A DNA stretch of 64,000 bases from Phycisphaerales bacterium Planc_01 (lineage in GTDB: Bacteria; Planctomycetota; Phycisphaerae; Sedimentisphaerales; Anaerobacaceae). The notes under the pieces were generated by a model. It worked only from the letters and a program-made list of their open reading frames with translations. It was not told the DNA's origin and ran no database searches. Shown piece by piece: positions 28,800-38,865 of this stretch (position 1 is its first letter; each line of letters begins with the position of its first letter). Position numbers and translations under genes: made by a program. Location: assembly GCA_001603075.1 (NCBI GenBank), contig LVBB01000122.1, positions 33,622 to 97,621 on the forward strand, given 5' to 3'.

Positions 28800-29126
28800 T
28801 CACTGAGGGTTTGGCGGTTCTTCGCGGCTGTCATGGCGGTTGGCCAGTTCGAGGCGTTCGGTGTGGGAGAGGATGCAGCGCCAGGCCTCGACGTGGTCCG
28901 GCGCTTGTCGTTCGTAGCGGTAGACGTTGCGGCCGTCGGTGACGTAGGCGACCGATCCGTCCATGCTGCACGTGACGCTCAGCGACAATCGGCCCTGCGA
29001 GTTGGTGATGGTGATCGGCGAGTTGTCCTGGTTCTGGCTGCAGCCGGGGAGGACGAAGGCAATGAGGATCGCCGTGAGCGTCACATTCAAAGCGATGAGG
29101 CCGGTGGTTTTCACGCAGAGCGACAT
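28800..29126 (-). CDS. Small lipoprotein of unknown function
   Basis: The 108-residue protein has a hydrophobic leader with lipobox VLPGC near residue 29, so it is probably an envelope lipoprotein. The mature part has beta-strand-like stretches (LSLSVTC, AYVTDGRNVYRY). A strong GGAAAGGAAGG site precedes the ATG. No family is recognised. Confidence 0.65.
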   Translation of the reverse strand: MSLCVKTTGLIALNVTLTAILIAFVLPGCSQNQDNSPITITNSQGRLSLSVTCSMDGSVAYVTDGRNVYRYERQAPDHVEAWRCILSHTERLELANRHDSREEPPNPQ

Positions 29127-29322
29127 AATGCCTTCCTTTCCAGGGACTTCGGTTCGTTGAGGGTCATTCGTTTGGCGACCCGCATTGTCTGCGCCCGACC
29201 AGTCCGCGTCAACCGTCCGGCAGCAGAAGGCTCTTCCACATCAGCGTCTTGACGTATCGAGCCGAGCGCGACACTATGGGGCCATGAAGAACTCCAAGGA
29301 AAGACTTTTTGAAGGTCCCCTC

Positions 29323-30489
29323 ATGGGAGCACGGGTGGAAGGCCGTTTGGGCCGGCGCACGGCAGGTTGGCAGGTTGTTGTTCTCGCATTGGCGGCGCTC
29401 GTATGGGCCGTGCCCGCGCTGGCAAATGAGGCCTCCAGCGTCAACGCCAAGCCGATGGTCGGCGTGTACTACTATCCGTGGTATCGCGCGCAGGGGCAGC
29501 GGGGGGCGAGCAACTGGCGGCAGGCGATGCGGCAGCGGCTGGTCCCGCCCCAGGCGCCGAAGCTGGGCCGATACGATTCGAGCGACCCGGACGTCGTGGG
29601 CGACCACATCGCCCAGAGCGTTCGCGGCGGGATCGCGTTCTGGGCGTCGAGCTGGTGGCGGCCGGGCGATTATACCGACACCACGCTGCGCGACGTGATC
29701 CTCAAGCATCCGGACGCCGGCAAGCTCAAGTATGCGATCCTGTACGAATCCACAGGCCGGCTGGGGACGTTCGCCAGGCCCGACTACAGCCGGTGGATCG
29801 ACGACCTGACGTATTTGCAGAAGACGTACTTCGACCATCCACACTACCTGCGGATCGACGGCAAGCCGGTCATCTTCGTGTATCTGACGCGGGAGTACTT
29901 CCGCAACAAGGGCCACGAGGCGCTGCGCGAAATGCGCGAGAAGTTCCCGAACCTGTATCTCGTCGGCGATGATGTCTTCGGGGCCGGCTATAAGGCCGAA
30001 TGGGCCAAGAACTTCGACGCCGTCACCGCTTACGACGTCTACGGCCAGTCCGTGGGCCCGCGCGGCGGCACGCGCGCCGCACTGGAGCTTCTTGCAACCA
30101 ACTACGCCGCCGCCAAAGCGGCCGCCAACAGCGTGGGCGTCGCCTTCATGCCGGCCATCGCACCGGGCTACAACGACACCGCCGTGCGCAAGGGGCATCC
30201 CGGCCGGGCGCGGTACTTCAGCGACGTCGAGGATTCCAAGGAAGGTGACATCTTCCGCGCCATGATCGCCAACGTCGCCAAGCCGAACCTCGACCCCAAG
30301 TGCGGGCGGATCATGATGGTCACCAGTTTCAACGAGTGGTACGAGGACACCCAGATCGAGGCCACCGCCGGCACGCAGCCGACGACCAGCAAGGACGATT
30401 CCGAGAGCGACACCGCCCTGACCGGCGGCCAGCAGTACGTCGATTACGGCCCCCTCTACCTCGACATCCTCCGCGAAGCCACCCAGTAA
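29323..30489 (+). CDS. Exported glycoside hydrolase family 99-like protein
   Basis: The 388-residue protein starts with a signal peptide (basic RR region, hydrophobic core VVVLALAALVWAV, cleavage near ALA). The mature part opens VGVYYYPWY, the hallmark of GH99-like/WbsX domains, and later has an FNEWYED motif with candidate acidic catalytic residues and a QTGY-like QYVDYGP end. GH99 acts on alpha-mannosides; this remote branch has no proven substrate. Start 29323 follows GAAGG; an ATG at 29284 is upstream and in frame. Confidence 0.75.
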   Translation: MGARVEGRLGRRTAGWQVVVLALAALVWAVPALANEASSVNAKPMVGVYYYPWYRAQGQRGASNWRQAMRQRLVPPQAPKLGRYDSSDPDVVGDHIAQSVRGGIAFWASSWWRPGDYTDTTLRDVILKHPDAGKLKYAILYESTGRLGTFARPDYSRWIDDLTYLQKTYFDHPHYLRIDGKPVIFVYLTREYFRNKGHEALREMREKFPNLYLVGDDVFGAGYKAEWAKNFDAVTAYDVYGQSVGPRGGTRAALELLATNYAAAKAAANSVGVAFMPAIAPGYNDTAVRKGHPGRARYFSDVEDSKEGDIFRAMIANVAKPNLDPKCGRIMMVTSFNEWYEDTQIEATAGTQPTTSKDDSESDTALTGGQQYVDYGPLYLDILREATQ

Positions 30490-30507
30490 CAGCGAAAGGA
30501 CACGCCG

Positions 30508-30987
30508 ATGAGCCAAGCGGGCAAGACGCCCCGTGACAGTGCCGTGGTGACGCGGTATCTTGTGATGCCGCAGCAGGCGAACCCGCAGGGGACGGCGTTC
30601 GGCGGGGCGATCATGGGGTGGATCGACATGGTCGCGGCGATGGCGGCCGAGCGGCACTGCGGCACCGAGGTCGTTACCGCGGGCATCGACTCGCTGTCGT
30701 TCAAGGCCCCGATCCGGATCGGCGACCACGTCGTGCTCGAAGCGGCGGTCAATTACGTCAGCCGGTCCTCGATGGAGGTCGGTGTCCGCGTGACGCGTGA
30801 AGACCCGACGACCGGCATAAGTCAGCTCGCCACAACCGCGTACCTGACGTTCGTCGCGTTGGACAAGGACAAGAAGCCCGTGACCGCCCCGCCCCTCGTG
30901 CCCGAGACGGACGAAGAGAAGCGCCGGTATGAGAACGCAAAGCGGCGCGTGCAACAGCGCAAGGAACGACTCAAACAGAAACCCTGA
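30508..30987 (+). CDS. Acyl-CoA thioesterase (hotdog fold)
   Basis: The 159-residue protein fits the BACH/YciA group: NPQGTAFGG with the conserved Asn and following GWIDMVAAMAA helix, then DSLSFKAPIRIGD. It hydrolyses acyl-CoA thioesters, and the cytosolic hotdog oligomer is expected. The basic coiled C-terminus (about 25 residues, ERLKQK) is an addition. AAAGGA precedes the ATG. It lies 18 bases after the GH99-like gene. Confidence 0.85.
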   Translation: MSQAGKTPRDSAVVTRYLVMPQQANPQGTAFGGAIMGWIDMVAAMAAERHCGTEVVTAGIDSLSFKAPIRIGDHVVLEAAVNYVSRSSMEVGVRVTREDPTTGISQLATTAYLTFVALDKDKKPVTAPPLVPETDEEKRRYENAKRRVQQRKERLKQKP

Positions 30988-31010
30988 GGGCGAGGCATGC
31001 CTCGCCCCTA
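30988..31010. repeat. Short palindromic repeat, family C copy 3 (variant)
   Basis: GGGCGAGGC and GCCTCGCCC flank AT, followed by CTAC-like bases. The outer arms match the family C hairpins, while the inner bases differ. It begins directly after the thioesterase stop codon. Confidence 0.55.
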
Positions 31011-31025
31011 CCAGAGGGAATCGCC

Positions 31026-32321
31026 ATGATTGCTTCTCGATTCGTTGCCGTGGTGTTAACGTTGGGTGTGATGGCTACCGGTGCAGGCGCGGGCAACAAG
31101 GCGGAGCGGGTGGAGTGGTTCATGGACCAGGGGCTGGGGATGTTCGTGCACTGGAGCGTGGACTCACAGCTTGGCTCGGTGATCAGCCACTCGATGGTGG
31201 GCGCTTCGCAGGACTATCTCGACCGGTTCATCCTCGAGCTGCCCAGGACGTTCTATCCCGAGCGGTTCAATCCGGACGAATGGGCGCGCCTGGCCAGGCT
31301 GGCGGGCATGAAGTATGTGGTCTTCACGACGAAGCACCATAGCGGCTTCTGCATGTTTCACACGCGGACGACGAACTTCAACATCCGCCATACGCCATAT
31401 CGCGAGGACATCACCGCACAACTCTTCAAGAGCCTGCGCAAGCACGGGATTGCCGTCGGGGTGTACTTCTCGCCCGACGACTTCTGGCTGCTGCACACCC
31501 AGGGCAAGGACGTGAGCCGGCGGCGGCCTGAGGCGCTGCCGCAGAACAATCCGGAGCTGATGGCGCACAACAAGGCGCAGCTTCGCGAACTGCTGACGAA
31601 GTATGGCCCGATCGACGTGCTGTTCATCGACGGCGAGCCGGATGAGCTGAAGGAGCTGGCGTGGGAGCTTCAGCCGAATCTGGTCATCACGCGCGGCGAG
31701 ATGGAGACGCCGGAGCAGAACACGCCGGACGAGCCCATGCCCGGCCCGTGGGAGGCCTGCTACACCCTCGGCACACAGTGGCAGTTCAAGCCGACGAACG
31801 AAGACTACAAATCCGGCACGCAACTGATCGAGATGCTCATTGAGATCCGCGCCAAAGGCGGCAACTTCCTGCTGAACGTCGGCCCGCAGCCGGACGGCAC
31901 CATCCCCTTCGAGCAGGAGCGGCGGATTCGCGAACTCGCCCTGTGGATGTTCATCAACCGTGAGGCGATCTATGAGATTCGCCCCTGGCATGTCATTCGC
32001 GAAGGCGAGATCTGGTTCACCAAGGCCAAGGACACCGATACGGTCTACGCCTTTCTCACGAAGCTTCCCGACTGGAAAAGGGGCGACCGAAAGGAGTTCA
32101 CACTCAAGAGCATCATGGCCACCGAGCGGACAGTGGTTTCCGTGCTGGGCCAGAGCGGTCGCGTGCTCGAATACAACACCCAGGTCATTCCCGAGACGCG
32201 CTGGAGCCAGGAAGCCGACGGCCTGCACGTTTCCGTCATGCGGGCCCAGCGAATCTACAATGACTCGAAGTGGCCCAACCCCCTCGTACTCAAGATCACG
32301 CACGCCAAAGCAACGCAATAG
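31026..32321 (+). CDS. Exported alpha-L-fucosidase (GH29)
   Basis: The 431-residue protein has a short signal peptide (cleavage near GAGAG). The GH29 catalytic domain shows MFVHWS near the start, TTKHHSGFCMF, the nucleophile-type Asp in PIDVLFIDG, and the C-terminal strand GGNFLLNVGPQPDG. It removes alpha-L-fucose from glycans outside the cytoplasm. GAGGG precedes the ATG. With sulfatase and xylulokinase in the window it fits use of fucosylated or sulfated polysaccharide. Confidence 0.9.
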   Translation: MIASRFVAVVLTLGVMATGAGAGNKAERVEWFMDQGLGMFVHWSVDSQLGSVISHSMVGASQDYLDRFILELPRTFYPERFNPDEWARLARLAGMKYVVFTTKHHSGFCMFHTRTTNFNIRHTPYREDITAQLFKSLRKHGIAVGVYFSPDDFWLLHTQGKDVSRRRPEALPQNNPELMAHNKAQLRELLTKYGPIDVLFIDGEPDELKELAWELQPNLVITRGEMETPEQNTPDEPMPGPWEACYTLGTQWQFKPTNEDYKSGTQLIEMLIEIRAKGGNFLLNVGPQPDGTIPFEQERRIRELALWMFINREAIYEIRPWHVIREGEIWFTKAKDTDTVYAFLTKLPDWKRGDRKEFTLKSIMATERTVVSVLGQSGRVLEYNTQVIPETRWSQEADGLHVSVMRAQRIYNDSKWPNPLVLKITHAKATQ

Positions 32322-32370
32322 CGCCGGCGCAGTATCCCCAAGCTGCGCTTGCGGCTGCCACCCGGAACAC

Positions 32371-35300
32371 TCAACGCTGGGCGCGCGACGGCTTCGTATC
32401 GGACCCGGCTCGGGCGGGCGTGTAGCTGCGAATCTCCGCCGGATGCGGTCCGATGGCGCCGTGTCCGCCGCGCAGCAGCTCGCGCTTCTGGTAGCATTGC
32501 TCGCGGAACACGGCGATCTCCGCCGGCAGACTCGCGTTGGGCGAATCGCCGAAGAAGGCATGGATGATTGGGAACACAAGGTCCGGGTTCTTCTTGCGGA
32601 ACTCTTTCATCATCCCCTCAATTTTGGCCGTGGCCACGCCCTCCTGCATGCAGGTGAACGGTCCGACATGGAAGATGCCGGAGATGCATGCGTCGCCGTG
32701 CGGCTGGATCAGGTCGTGCATGAGGTAATAGGCGATGCCCGTACTCAGCGGCGATTCGCCTTCGATATTGCCGTGCCCTTCATGCTCCCGTTCGAGTTTC
32801 TCGATGATCTCCATCGGGTGCGGCAGGACATGCCGGCCGGCGAGCACCTCGTGGAACGGCTCGGCCAGCTTGTGCGCGACATGGTCCATGTACCGCGCCT
32901 TGAGCAGCGATTTGCCCAGTTGCCCGGTCGCGCGCCAGGCCCGGCCGAGATTCCATGACCGAAGACCCAGGTGGACGTCGCGCTTGTTGTTGCGCACATT
33001 CATCTTGTTGACGTAGAGCAGCCAGTCGGTGATCGGATCGCGCACGACCTCCAACTGGTTGTCTTCGAGCTGGCGGATCACCTGGTTGGTGTACGGGTCA
33101 TGTTGCCGCATGTAGATCTCGCCGATGTACAGGACCAGGGGGAAGCGTTCGTGGGGCTGCTGCTTGAGGGCCTGGAACTTGGCGACCGTCTCGCGGCCCC
33201 ACTGGACCAGCGCGGCGGTGTCGGCTCCGGCGGCGATGAGGGCCGCGGCGGCTCCGAGACGCTCCTTTTTGAGCGCATCGGCTTCGGCTTTGTCTTCGAC
33301 ATACGGGCGGAAGCGCCGCAAGACGTCCTCCAGCAGATCGGAGGCGTTGATCCCCTTGAAGAGGATCTGCTGCATCTTCATCCGGTCCGACGGACGAAGG
33401 CTCTCCGGCAGGGGAATGTCGATGTAATCGGTCTCCGACGACGGCCCGACCACCGGGACCTTCTCGAGTCCTTCGAGCCGCATGAACTCCTGGAGCAGTT
33501 CGGTGTATTTGCCGAACCGGCACGGGCCGCTTGTCGTCGGCAGCATAACAAGGTAGCGCTCCTCCACCTCGCGCCGACTGGTCTTCTCGATCTGTTCCTG
33601 CAGGAAGCCAATGGCGTCGCCGACGACGCCCTTGAGCGGATAGCAGACCTCGGTGTAGATGTGCTTGCGCGCGACCTCGTAGCCGCGCGGCGTGTCCGTC
33701 GGCAGCACCTGGCTGCTGATGCCGAAGGCATTCAGGCCGGCTGCCCCCATATAGCTGGCGTCGCCCATATACGGGATCAGCCAGATCCGCTTGTCGTACG
33801 TGTTCGTCGAGTACCCCTGCAGCTTGGCGAGGTCGACGGAAACCGGGTGGCTCTCGGCGACGACGCGCTCGTGGGCCTCGGTTCGCGTCACGAACGGCGC
33901 GTTGTTCGTCTGGGCGTCGGTCACCAGCACGAGCAATGGCTTGGCGGCCGCCTGATGGATCTTCTCTTCCTGGTAAATCTTCAGACTGTCCGGGCCGCAC
34001 GCGAAGTTGATCATGCGGATCGGAAAGAGGTTCGGATGGTCCGCCACGAACAGGTTCGCCTTGAGAATCTTGACGCTCTGCACCCAGAACTCGTTCTCGA
34101 CGAAACTGTCGATCGGAATATCCATGAACTTGTGTTCGAGGAACTGCTGCGGAATATAGTCGAGGCCCCGAACCTGCGAGAACATGGAGCCGGAGTTGGA
34201 GCTGGCCTCCGGATCCAGCAGGACGTAGTCGCGCCCGATTCCAACGTAGGCCTTGGCCCCGTCGCGCGCGACGCGCTGGAGGAAGCGATCGCCCTCGCTG
34301 TACAGGTCGTTCTTGAACTGCTTTTCCGCACCGTCGGCGTAGGCGGTGGCGTCCTTGATCTGGCGATCGGTGAACGAGAAACCGACGCGGGCGAACTCCT
34401 TGCGAATCTCGCGCACCAGCAGCGGCAGGTCCCCGAAGTGCAGGATCGGGTTGAACTGCTTGCTCTTGTCGAGCGAGAGCACGTCGTTGAGGACATAGCC
34501 TTCGGACTCGGTGTAGATGCAATACTTCAGGTCGGGCCGCTCGGGCCGGCGCTGTTCGATGAAGCTTGGGTTGAACAGATACTCGATCGCCGGGTCGTCG
34601 TTCAGCACGGCGGCGTGGCCGGTGGCCAGTTTGCGGGCGATACAGAACTCGGTGCGCGAGTTGTCCACACCGACCTTGGCGATCTCGCTGTTGCTGCGCG
34701 GCGAGACGACCGGGTAGAAGCCCAGCTTGCGGAACAGAGCGGCGCTCCAGATGCCCTTCTCGGCCAGGGTCGCCATGCTGCGCTTGATCCCGACCGTTGG
34801 ACCGGTCGGTGTGGCCGACGCCAGTTCGCTCTGAAGACAGCCCTGTTTCTTGAAGTGCTTCTCGTAGATCCGGTGGTAGCGGTCGACGTAGTTGGTCCTG
34901 GGCTTCTTGACGGCTTCGGAATTGCCGAGCGGACAGAAGCCGCCGGTGATGATCTCATCGTCCTCGATGTGGAACACTTCGAGCTGGCAGTCCCGCATGC
35001 CACAGGAGCGCTGCCCGAAGAGATCGCGGCAGGCGACCTTGCGCTTGCCGAACGGCATATCGACGATCTCCCAGCCGCGGAACGCGGTCTGGTGCGCCTT
35101 GCCTTCGGCCTCAAGCTGCCGAATGTGCTTGAGGATGTCGAGGGCCTGGCCCCAGGCGCCGAACATCTCCCGGTGCGGATAGGCCTCGACCGTCCCTTCG
35201 GTGACTTGTGCCAGTGCCGCAAGGAACGCCTTGCCCAGGGCCGGGCCGCCCTGCGCGGAGCACTTGCGGCCGACGTGCTGAGCGCCGCCGACGAACTTGT

Positions 35301-37059
35301 AGTAGTAGCTGCCCGCGGTACCCCGCAGGATCGCCGCGGCGATCTCGTCGCGCCCGAAGCCCTCGGCGATCAGCCGATTCTCGTCCATCTCCATAAAGAC
35401 GCCGCAGGTCGAGTCGATGATCGGCACGCGCTTCGCCCGCAGAGCGGCCTCTTGGAGTGTACTCTCGACGTCGAGGTTGATCACGTCAGCCATGTTCTCC
35501 AGGGTCTGCCCGGAGCCGGCCTGGCAACTGTAATTCATCTTCGCCTCTTTGACCGTGCCGTCCGCCGAGAAGCATGTGAACTTCATATCCTGGCCGCCCA
35601 CCTCGAAGATCGTGTCAATCTCGGGATTGCAGTGTTTGACGCCGAGGGCGTGGCACGTGATCTCATCGGTGATGCGGTCCGTCAGCGTCGCGCCCTGGTC
35701 GGCTGTCTGCTGGGCCTTCTTCTTGCTCAGCAGAATCTTCTCGTAGAGTTTGCGGGCCGAGCCGGTCGCACCGACGCCCCGGATCACGACATTGTCTTTG
35801 TGCCGCGACAGATAACGCAGGACGCGTTTAAGGGATTCCTCCGGGTTGCCGTGCGTTTTGATATAGAGCTTGTCAAGGAGCCGGCCGCTTTCGATCTCGA
35901 CCAGAGCGCCTTTGGTCGTCGTACTACCGCCGTCGATGCCGAGAACAACCTCCGTGCCCGCCGGGATCTGGGCCGCGAGCTTTTCGCTGCGCTCGTGGAC
36001 CCGTGCGAGGCTGTCACGCAGCGGAGGCGCAAAGACGCGCTTCTGACGGCTGTGCTCGGCCACCTTGTCGAGCAGCTTGAGATCGAGAACAAAACGATTG
36101 CCTTCTTCCAGGGCCTTGAGGGCCGCCCCGGCGGCGGCAATATTCTGATGGTGTTCCGGCCGAACGATCGCCACACCCAGCAGTTCGGCAAGGTTGGCGC
36201 GGATGAGGTCATTGCCGAACACGCCGCCGGTGGAGATCGCCTGGGCGGTCTGTCCGGGGCCGGTGAACTCGCTGGACCCGAGCACGTCGATCATGTAATT
36301 TCGCGCCACCGTGCGGAACAAGCCCGCCAAGTTGTCTACCCGCGTGGCGCCTTCGTTCTGTTTGTGGATCAGGTCCGACTGGACCACCACACCACAGCGC
36401 GCCAGGAACTCGCTGGGCTCCGTCGATTGGGCCGCCTCGGCCTCCGCCCGGCGGAACATCTCTTCCACGCGATCCTGGAGCTTCCGCCGGTTGCGCGCCG
36501 CGACGGCATCCCTCTGTGACGGGTCTGCCGCTCCGGCGTCTTCCAGCTCCGGAGCCGGCACTTCTCCCTGGAACAGGCGGCGACACTGCTTCTCGATGAG
36601 CATACCCGATCCGCCGCCGCATTTCGTCCCCGTGCGCCACTCGCGAATAACACCTAAGCTTCCTATATTGCCCAGATTAAAGAAATAGGCATCTTTGGCG
36701 CCGATGTGGAACACCTGACGGGCCTGTGGAGCGATGACCTCGGCCCCTTTCGGGATCGCGACACTGTCGTATACGTAGAGCGCTCCGTGCATCACCGTGG
36801 GGAAACTCTCCGCGGCGCTGCCGGTCAGGGCGGTGCTGCGGATCGCCTTGCGGTCGAACCGACCCAGTACCGCCGCCCAAGCTTCGGCCAAGGCTCCCAG
36901 AGGATTGGCGAAGTGCATTATCGGCCCCGGCGAATAGACCACCGAGCGGCCCGCGTCAAGCACGATACAGTGCAAGGCGCTGCTGCCAATGTCGATTCCA
37001 ACAAAAAGACCGCCCTCATCAGAAGGCTGCGGACCGGCGCTGCTGTCGCTCACATACAT
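32371..37059 (-). CDS. Large acyl-CoA dehydratase activase-like protein (BadF/HgdC + DUF2229)
   Basis: The 1,562-residue protein contains two BcrAD/BadFG-type ATPase domains of the acetate-kinase/Hsp70 fold: one from about residue 18 (GIDIGSS), the other from about 370 (GIDGGSTTTKGAL). The second contains a Cys in CGVFMEMDE (near 551) that is candidate [4Fe-4S] ligand. A cysteine segment (CGMRDC, then GGFCPLG) follows near 686. A DUF2229/HgdB-like region starts around 750 (GIKRSM) and continues to the end. Such proteins activate 2-hydroxyacyl-CoA dehydratases by ATP-driven electron transfer, but the dehydratase is not nearby. The start 37059 is chosen by family pattern; the frame continues 49 codons upstream. 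Confidence 0.8.
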   Translation of the reverse strand: MYVSDSSAGPQPSDEGGLFVGIDIGSSALHCIVLDAGRSVVYSPGPIMHFANPLGALAEAWAAVLGRFDRKAIRSTALTGSAAESFPTVMHGALYVYDSVAIPKGAEVIAPQARQVFHIGAKDAYFFNLGNIGSLGVIREWRTGTKCGGGSGMLIEKQCRRLFQGEVPAPELEDAGAADPSQRDAVAARNRRKLQDRVEEMFRRAEAEAAQSTEPSEFLARCGVVVQSDLIHKQNEGATRVDNLAGLFRTVARNYMIDVLGSSEFTGPGQTAQAISTGGVFGNDLIRANLAELLGVAIVRPEHHQNIAAAGAALKALEEGNRFVLDLKLLDKVAEHSRQKRVFAPPLRDSLARVHERSEKLAAQIPAGTEVVLGIDGGSTTTKGALVEIESGRLLDKLYIKTHGNPEESLKRVLRYLSRHKDNVVIRGVGATGSARKLYEKILLSKKKAQQTADQGATLTDRITDEITCHALGVKHCNPEIDTIFEVGGQDMKFTCFSADGTVKEAKMNYSCQAGSGQTLENMADVINLDVESTLQEAALRAKRVPIIDSTCGVFMEMDENRLIAEGFGRDEIAAAILRGTAGSYYYKFVGGAQHVGRKCSAQGGPALGKAFLAALAQVTEGTVEAYPHREMFGAWGQALDILKHIRQLEAEGKAHQTAFRGWEIVDMPFGKRKVACRDLFGQRSCGMRDCQLEVFHIEDDEIITGGFCPLGNSEAVKKPRTNYVDRYHRIYEKHFKKQGCLQSELASATPTGPTVGIKRSMATLAEKGIWSAALFRKLGFYPVVSPRSNSEIAKVGVDNSRTEFCIARKLATGHAAVLNDDPAIEYLFNPSFIEQRRPERPDLKYCIYTESEGYVLNDVLSLDKSKQFNPILHFGDLPLLVREIRKEFARVGFSFTDRQIKDATAYADGAEKQFKNDLYSEGDRFLQRVARDGAKAYVGIGRDYVLLDPEASSNSGSMFSQVRGLDYIPQQFLEHKFMDIPIDSFVENEFWVQSVKILKANLFVADHPNLFPIRMINFACGPDSLKIYQEEKIHQAAAKPLLVLVTDAQTNNAPFVTRTEAHERVVAESHPVSVDLAKLQGYSTNTYDKRIWLIPYMGDASYMGAAGLNAFGISSQVLPTDTPRGYEVARKHIYTEVCYPLKGVVGDAIGFLQEQIEKTSRREVEERYLVMLPTTSGPCRFGKYTELLQEFMRLEGLEKVPVVGPSSETDYIDIPLPESLRPSDRMKMQQILFKGINASDLLEDVLRRFRPYVEDKAEADALKKERLGAAAALIAAGADTAALVQWGRETVAKFQALKQQPHERFPLVLYIGEIYMRQHDPYTNQVIRQLEDNQLEVVRDPITDWLLYVNKMNVRNNKRDVHLGLRSWNLGRAWRATGQLGKSLLKARYMDHVAHKLAEPFHEVLAGRHVLPHPMEIIEKLEREHEGHGNIEGESPLSTGIAYYLMHDLIQPHGDACISGIFHVGPFTCMQEGVATAKIEGMMKEFRKKNPDLVFPIIHAFFGDSPNASLPAEIAVFREQCYQKRELLRGGHGAIGPHPAEIRSYTPARAGSDTKPSRAQR

Positions 37060-37755
37060 TCTTGTGCGTCCCAATGGCTGTGTGCCCTTCCATCGACTCG
37101 ATCGAGCCGGCCTCGTCCTGTCTGTCACGATCCCTCCGGTGCGTCTGCATGTGGCACCAGCACCGCGGCCCACGCGCGACACCATCCACGACAACACGAT
37201 CCTCAAGCGCCGGCCACCGACCTGCAGGGCACATCAGCAAGCTCCGTGAGAACCAAGCGCCGATTGTTACATCCTCCGATTCTTCCGGTTAGAAAGTGAT
37301 CGGCAAGCCTGTTGGTTACTGCCAAATGCTGTTTTTGTCAAGTCCGCCCACACAAGACGTAACAGTTTTTCCACGTCCCGCCAAGGCGTCCGACCGCTTC
37401 ATCTTCCGCCCTCGCAAGGGCTTATAAAAGCATCCCTGCCAGTACTAACAATCCCAGAGCCTATATGACTAATACTACTACCCTATTTTCCCATTATCTT
37501 TATCAATCCTGGCCATCATCCACATCGTCGCAGAAACGTCCCCCGGATTGCAGGGGAGCCGTCGGTTCAACCGAGTTGCTATAGTCACCAAGGGGGCGTG
37601 CGGTTCCAGGAAAGTTCGCCACGCATGCATGCGGGTGGGGTTTTCGCGGAAAAACGCTTGCCGGAGAGGACGGGCTCGCTTACACTGTGGGGCTGTTTTG
37701 GAGAAGCCCTGTTGCGTGCTTGCACCGTGACGAACCCTTTACGTAGAGGTCTGCC
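37060..37755. other. Intergenic region upstream of dnaN, candidate origin
   Basis: This 696-bp gap lies between the divergent activase and dnaN genes. About 37310-37530 is A+T-rich. Sequences resembling DnaA boxes are TTTTTCCACG (37366-37375) and TCATCCACA (37516-37524), each with one or two mismatches to TTATCCACA. No gene is supported. The AGAGG site before dnaN closes the region. Origin function is an inference from gene context. Confidence 0.35.
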
Positions 37756-38865
37756 ATGAAGGTCACTTTCAACCGTGCCGCGCTGGCCGAGGCTCTTGGA
37801 TTGGTGATTTCCGTGGTGCCAAGCCGGACGCCCAAGCCCGTTTTGAAGTGCGTTCGGATTGCCGCATCCGGCAAACAGGTCAGGATCTGCGCGACGAACC
37901 TTGAGGTCGGTTTGAACTATCTGGTCTCTGAGGTTGAGATCGCACGGGAGGGCGAAGTGGTGGTTGAGGCAAACCACCTCTCCGACATCGTCAGGACAAG
38001 CACGGAGGATGTTCTTCTTCTGGAGGCCACGGAGAGCACCTGTGAGATCCGGGGCACCGACAGCCGATTCACCATCTACGGCCAGGAGCCGAGCCAGTAT
38101 CCGAAGGTGCCGTGGCTCGACGAAGGCGACAGTGATCTGGCGATTACGCTGGAGCAGTTGCAGCTCGGAATTCAGCAGTGTCTGTTCGCGACCGCCAAAG
38201 AGAGCAGCCGCTATGCGATCAACGGCGTCCTTTGGGAGATCAAGGGCAAGAAACTCCTTCTCGTGGCAACCGACGGCCGCAGGCTGGCACGATGTCGCGT
38301 AAGCTTGGAGCGGGCTCCGAAGGACGCTCACGCCGAGCAGAAGATTATTGTGCCCGCCAGAACAATGTCCCTTCTTGAGAAACTGCCTTCCCGCGAAAAG
38401 GATGTGGTCGCCGTCAAGCTGGTGGACAATCAGATCTTGATTCGCTGCTGCAATGTTGTGATTAGCTCTAACCTCGTGGAGGGGAACTTCCCGAAGTACG
38501 AAGACATCATTCCGACAGACTACGACAAGAGCCTGAAGTTGTCTACGGAACTTGCATTGAGCGCTGTGCGGCGGGCGTCGTTGTTGACGAGCGAGGAATC
38601 CAAGGGCATAAAGCTGTCGGTCCGGCCGGAGTCGCTGGTCTTCTCGGGCAGCTCTCCGGAGGCAGGGGCCGCCGAGGTGAGCATGCCCATCGAATACGGC
38701 GGTGAAGCGATCGACATCGGCTTCAATCCGCAGTTTCTCATGGATGTCCTGAAGGTTATACGCGAGCCGGCGTTCGAGCTCGACCTGGGCCAGTCGGATC
38801 GGCCCGGCCTGATCAAGAGTGGGGCGGAATTTCTCTATGTCCTTATGCCAATCAACCTCGGTTGA
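37756..38865 (+). CDS. dnaN: DNA polymerase III subunit beta (sliding clamp)
   Basis: The 369-residue protein has the three-domain clamp organisation. It opens MKVTFNRAAL, has ATNLEVG, the ATDGRRLA segment ending domain 2, and the C-terminal PINL end where other clamps have MPMRL. It encircles DNA and holds the replicative polymerase. AGAGG precedes the ATG. It overlaps the following DUF721 gene by 29 bases. Confidence 0.97.
   Translation: MKVTFNRAALAEALGLVISVVPSRTPKPVLKCVRIAASGKQVRICATNLEVGLNYLVSEVEIAREGEVVVEANHLSDIVRTSTEDVLLLEATESTCEIRGTDSRFTIYGQEPSQYPKVPWLDEGDSDLAITLEQLQLGIQQCLFATAKESSRYAINGVLWEIKGKKLLLVATDGRRLARCRVSLERAPKDAHAEQKIIVPARTMSLLEKLPSREKDVVAVKLVDNQILIRCCNVVISSNLVEGNFPKYEDIIPTDYDKSLKLSTELALSAVRRASLLTSEESKGIKLSVRPESLVFSGSSPEAGAAEVSMPIEYGGEAIDIGFNPQFLMDVLKVIREPAFELDLGQSDRPGLIKSGAEFLYVLMPINLG

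Noticed and set aside
32971..36519. 1,182-codon open frame on the plus strand
   Set aside because: Antisense shadow of the large activase gene; G+C-rich codon use creates long antisense frames.
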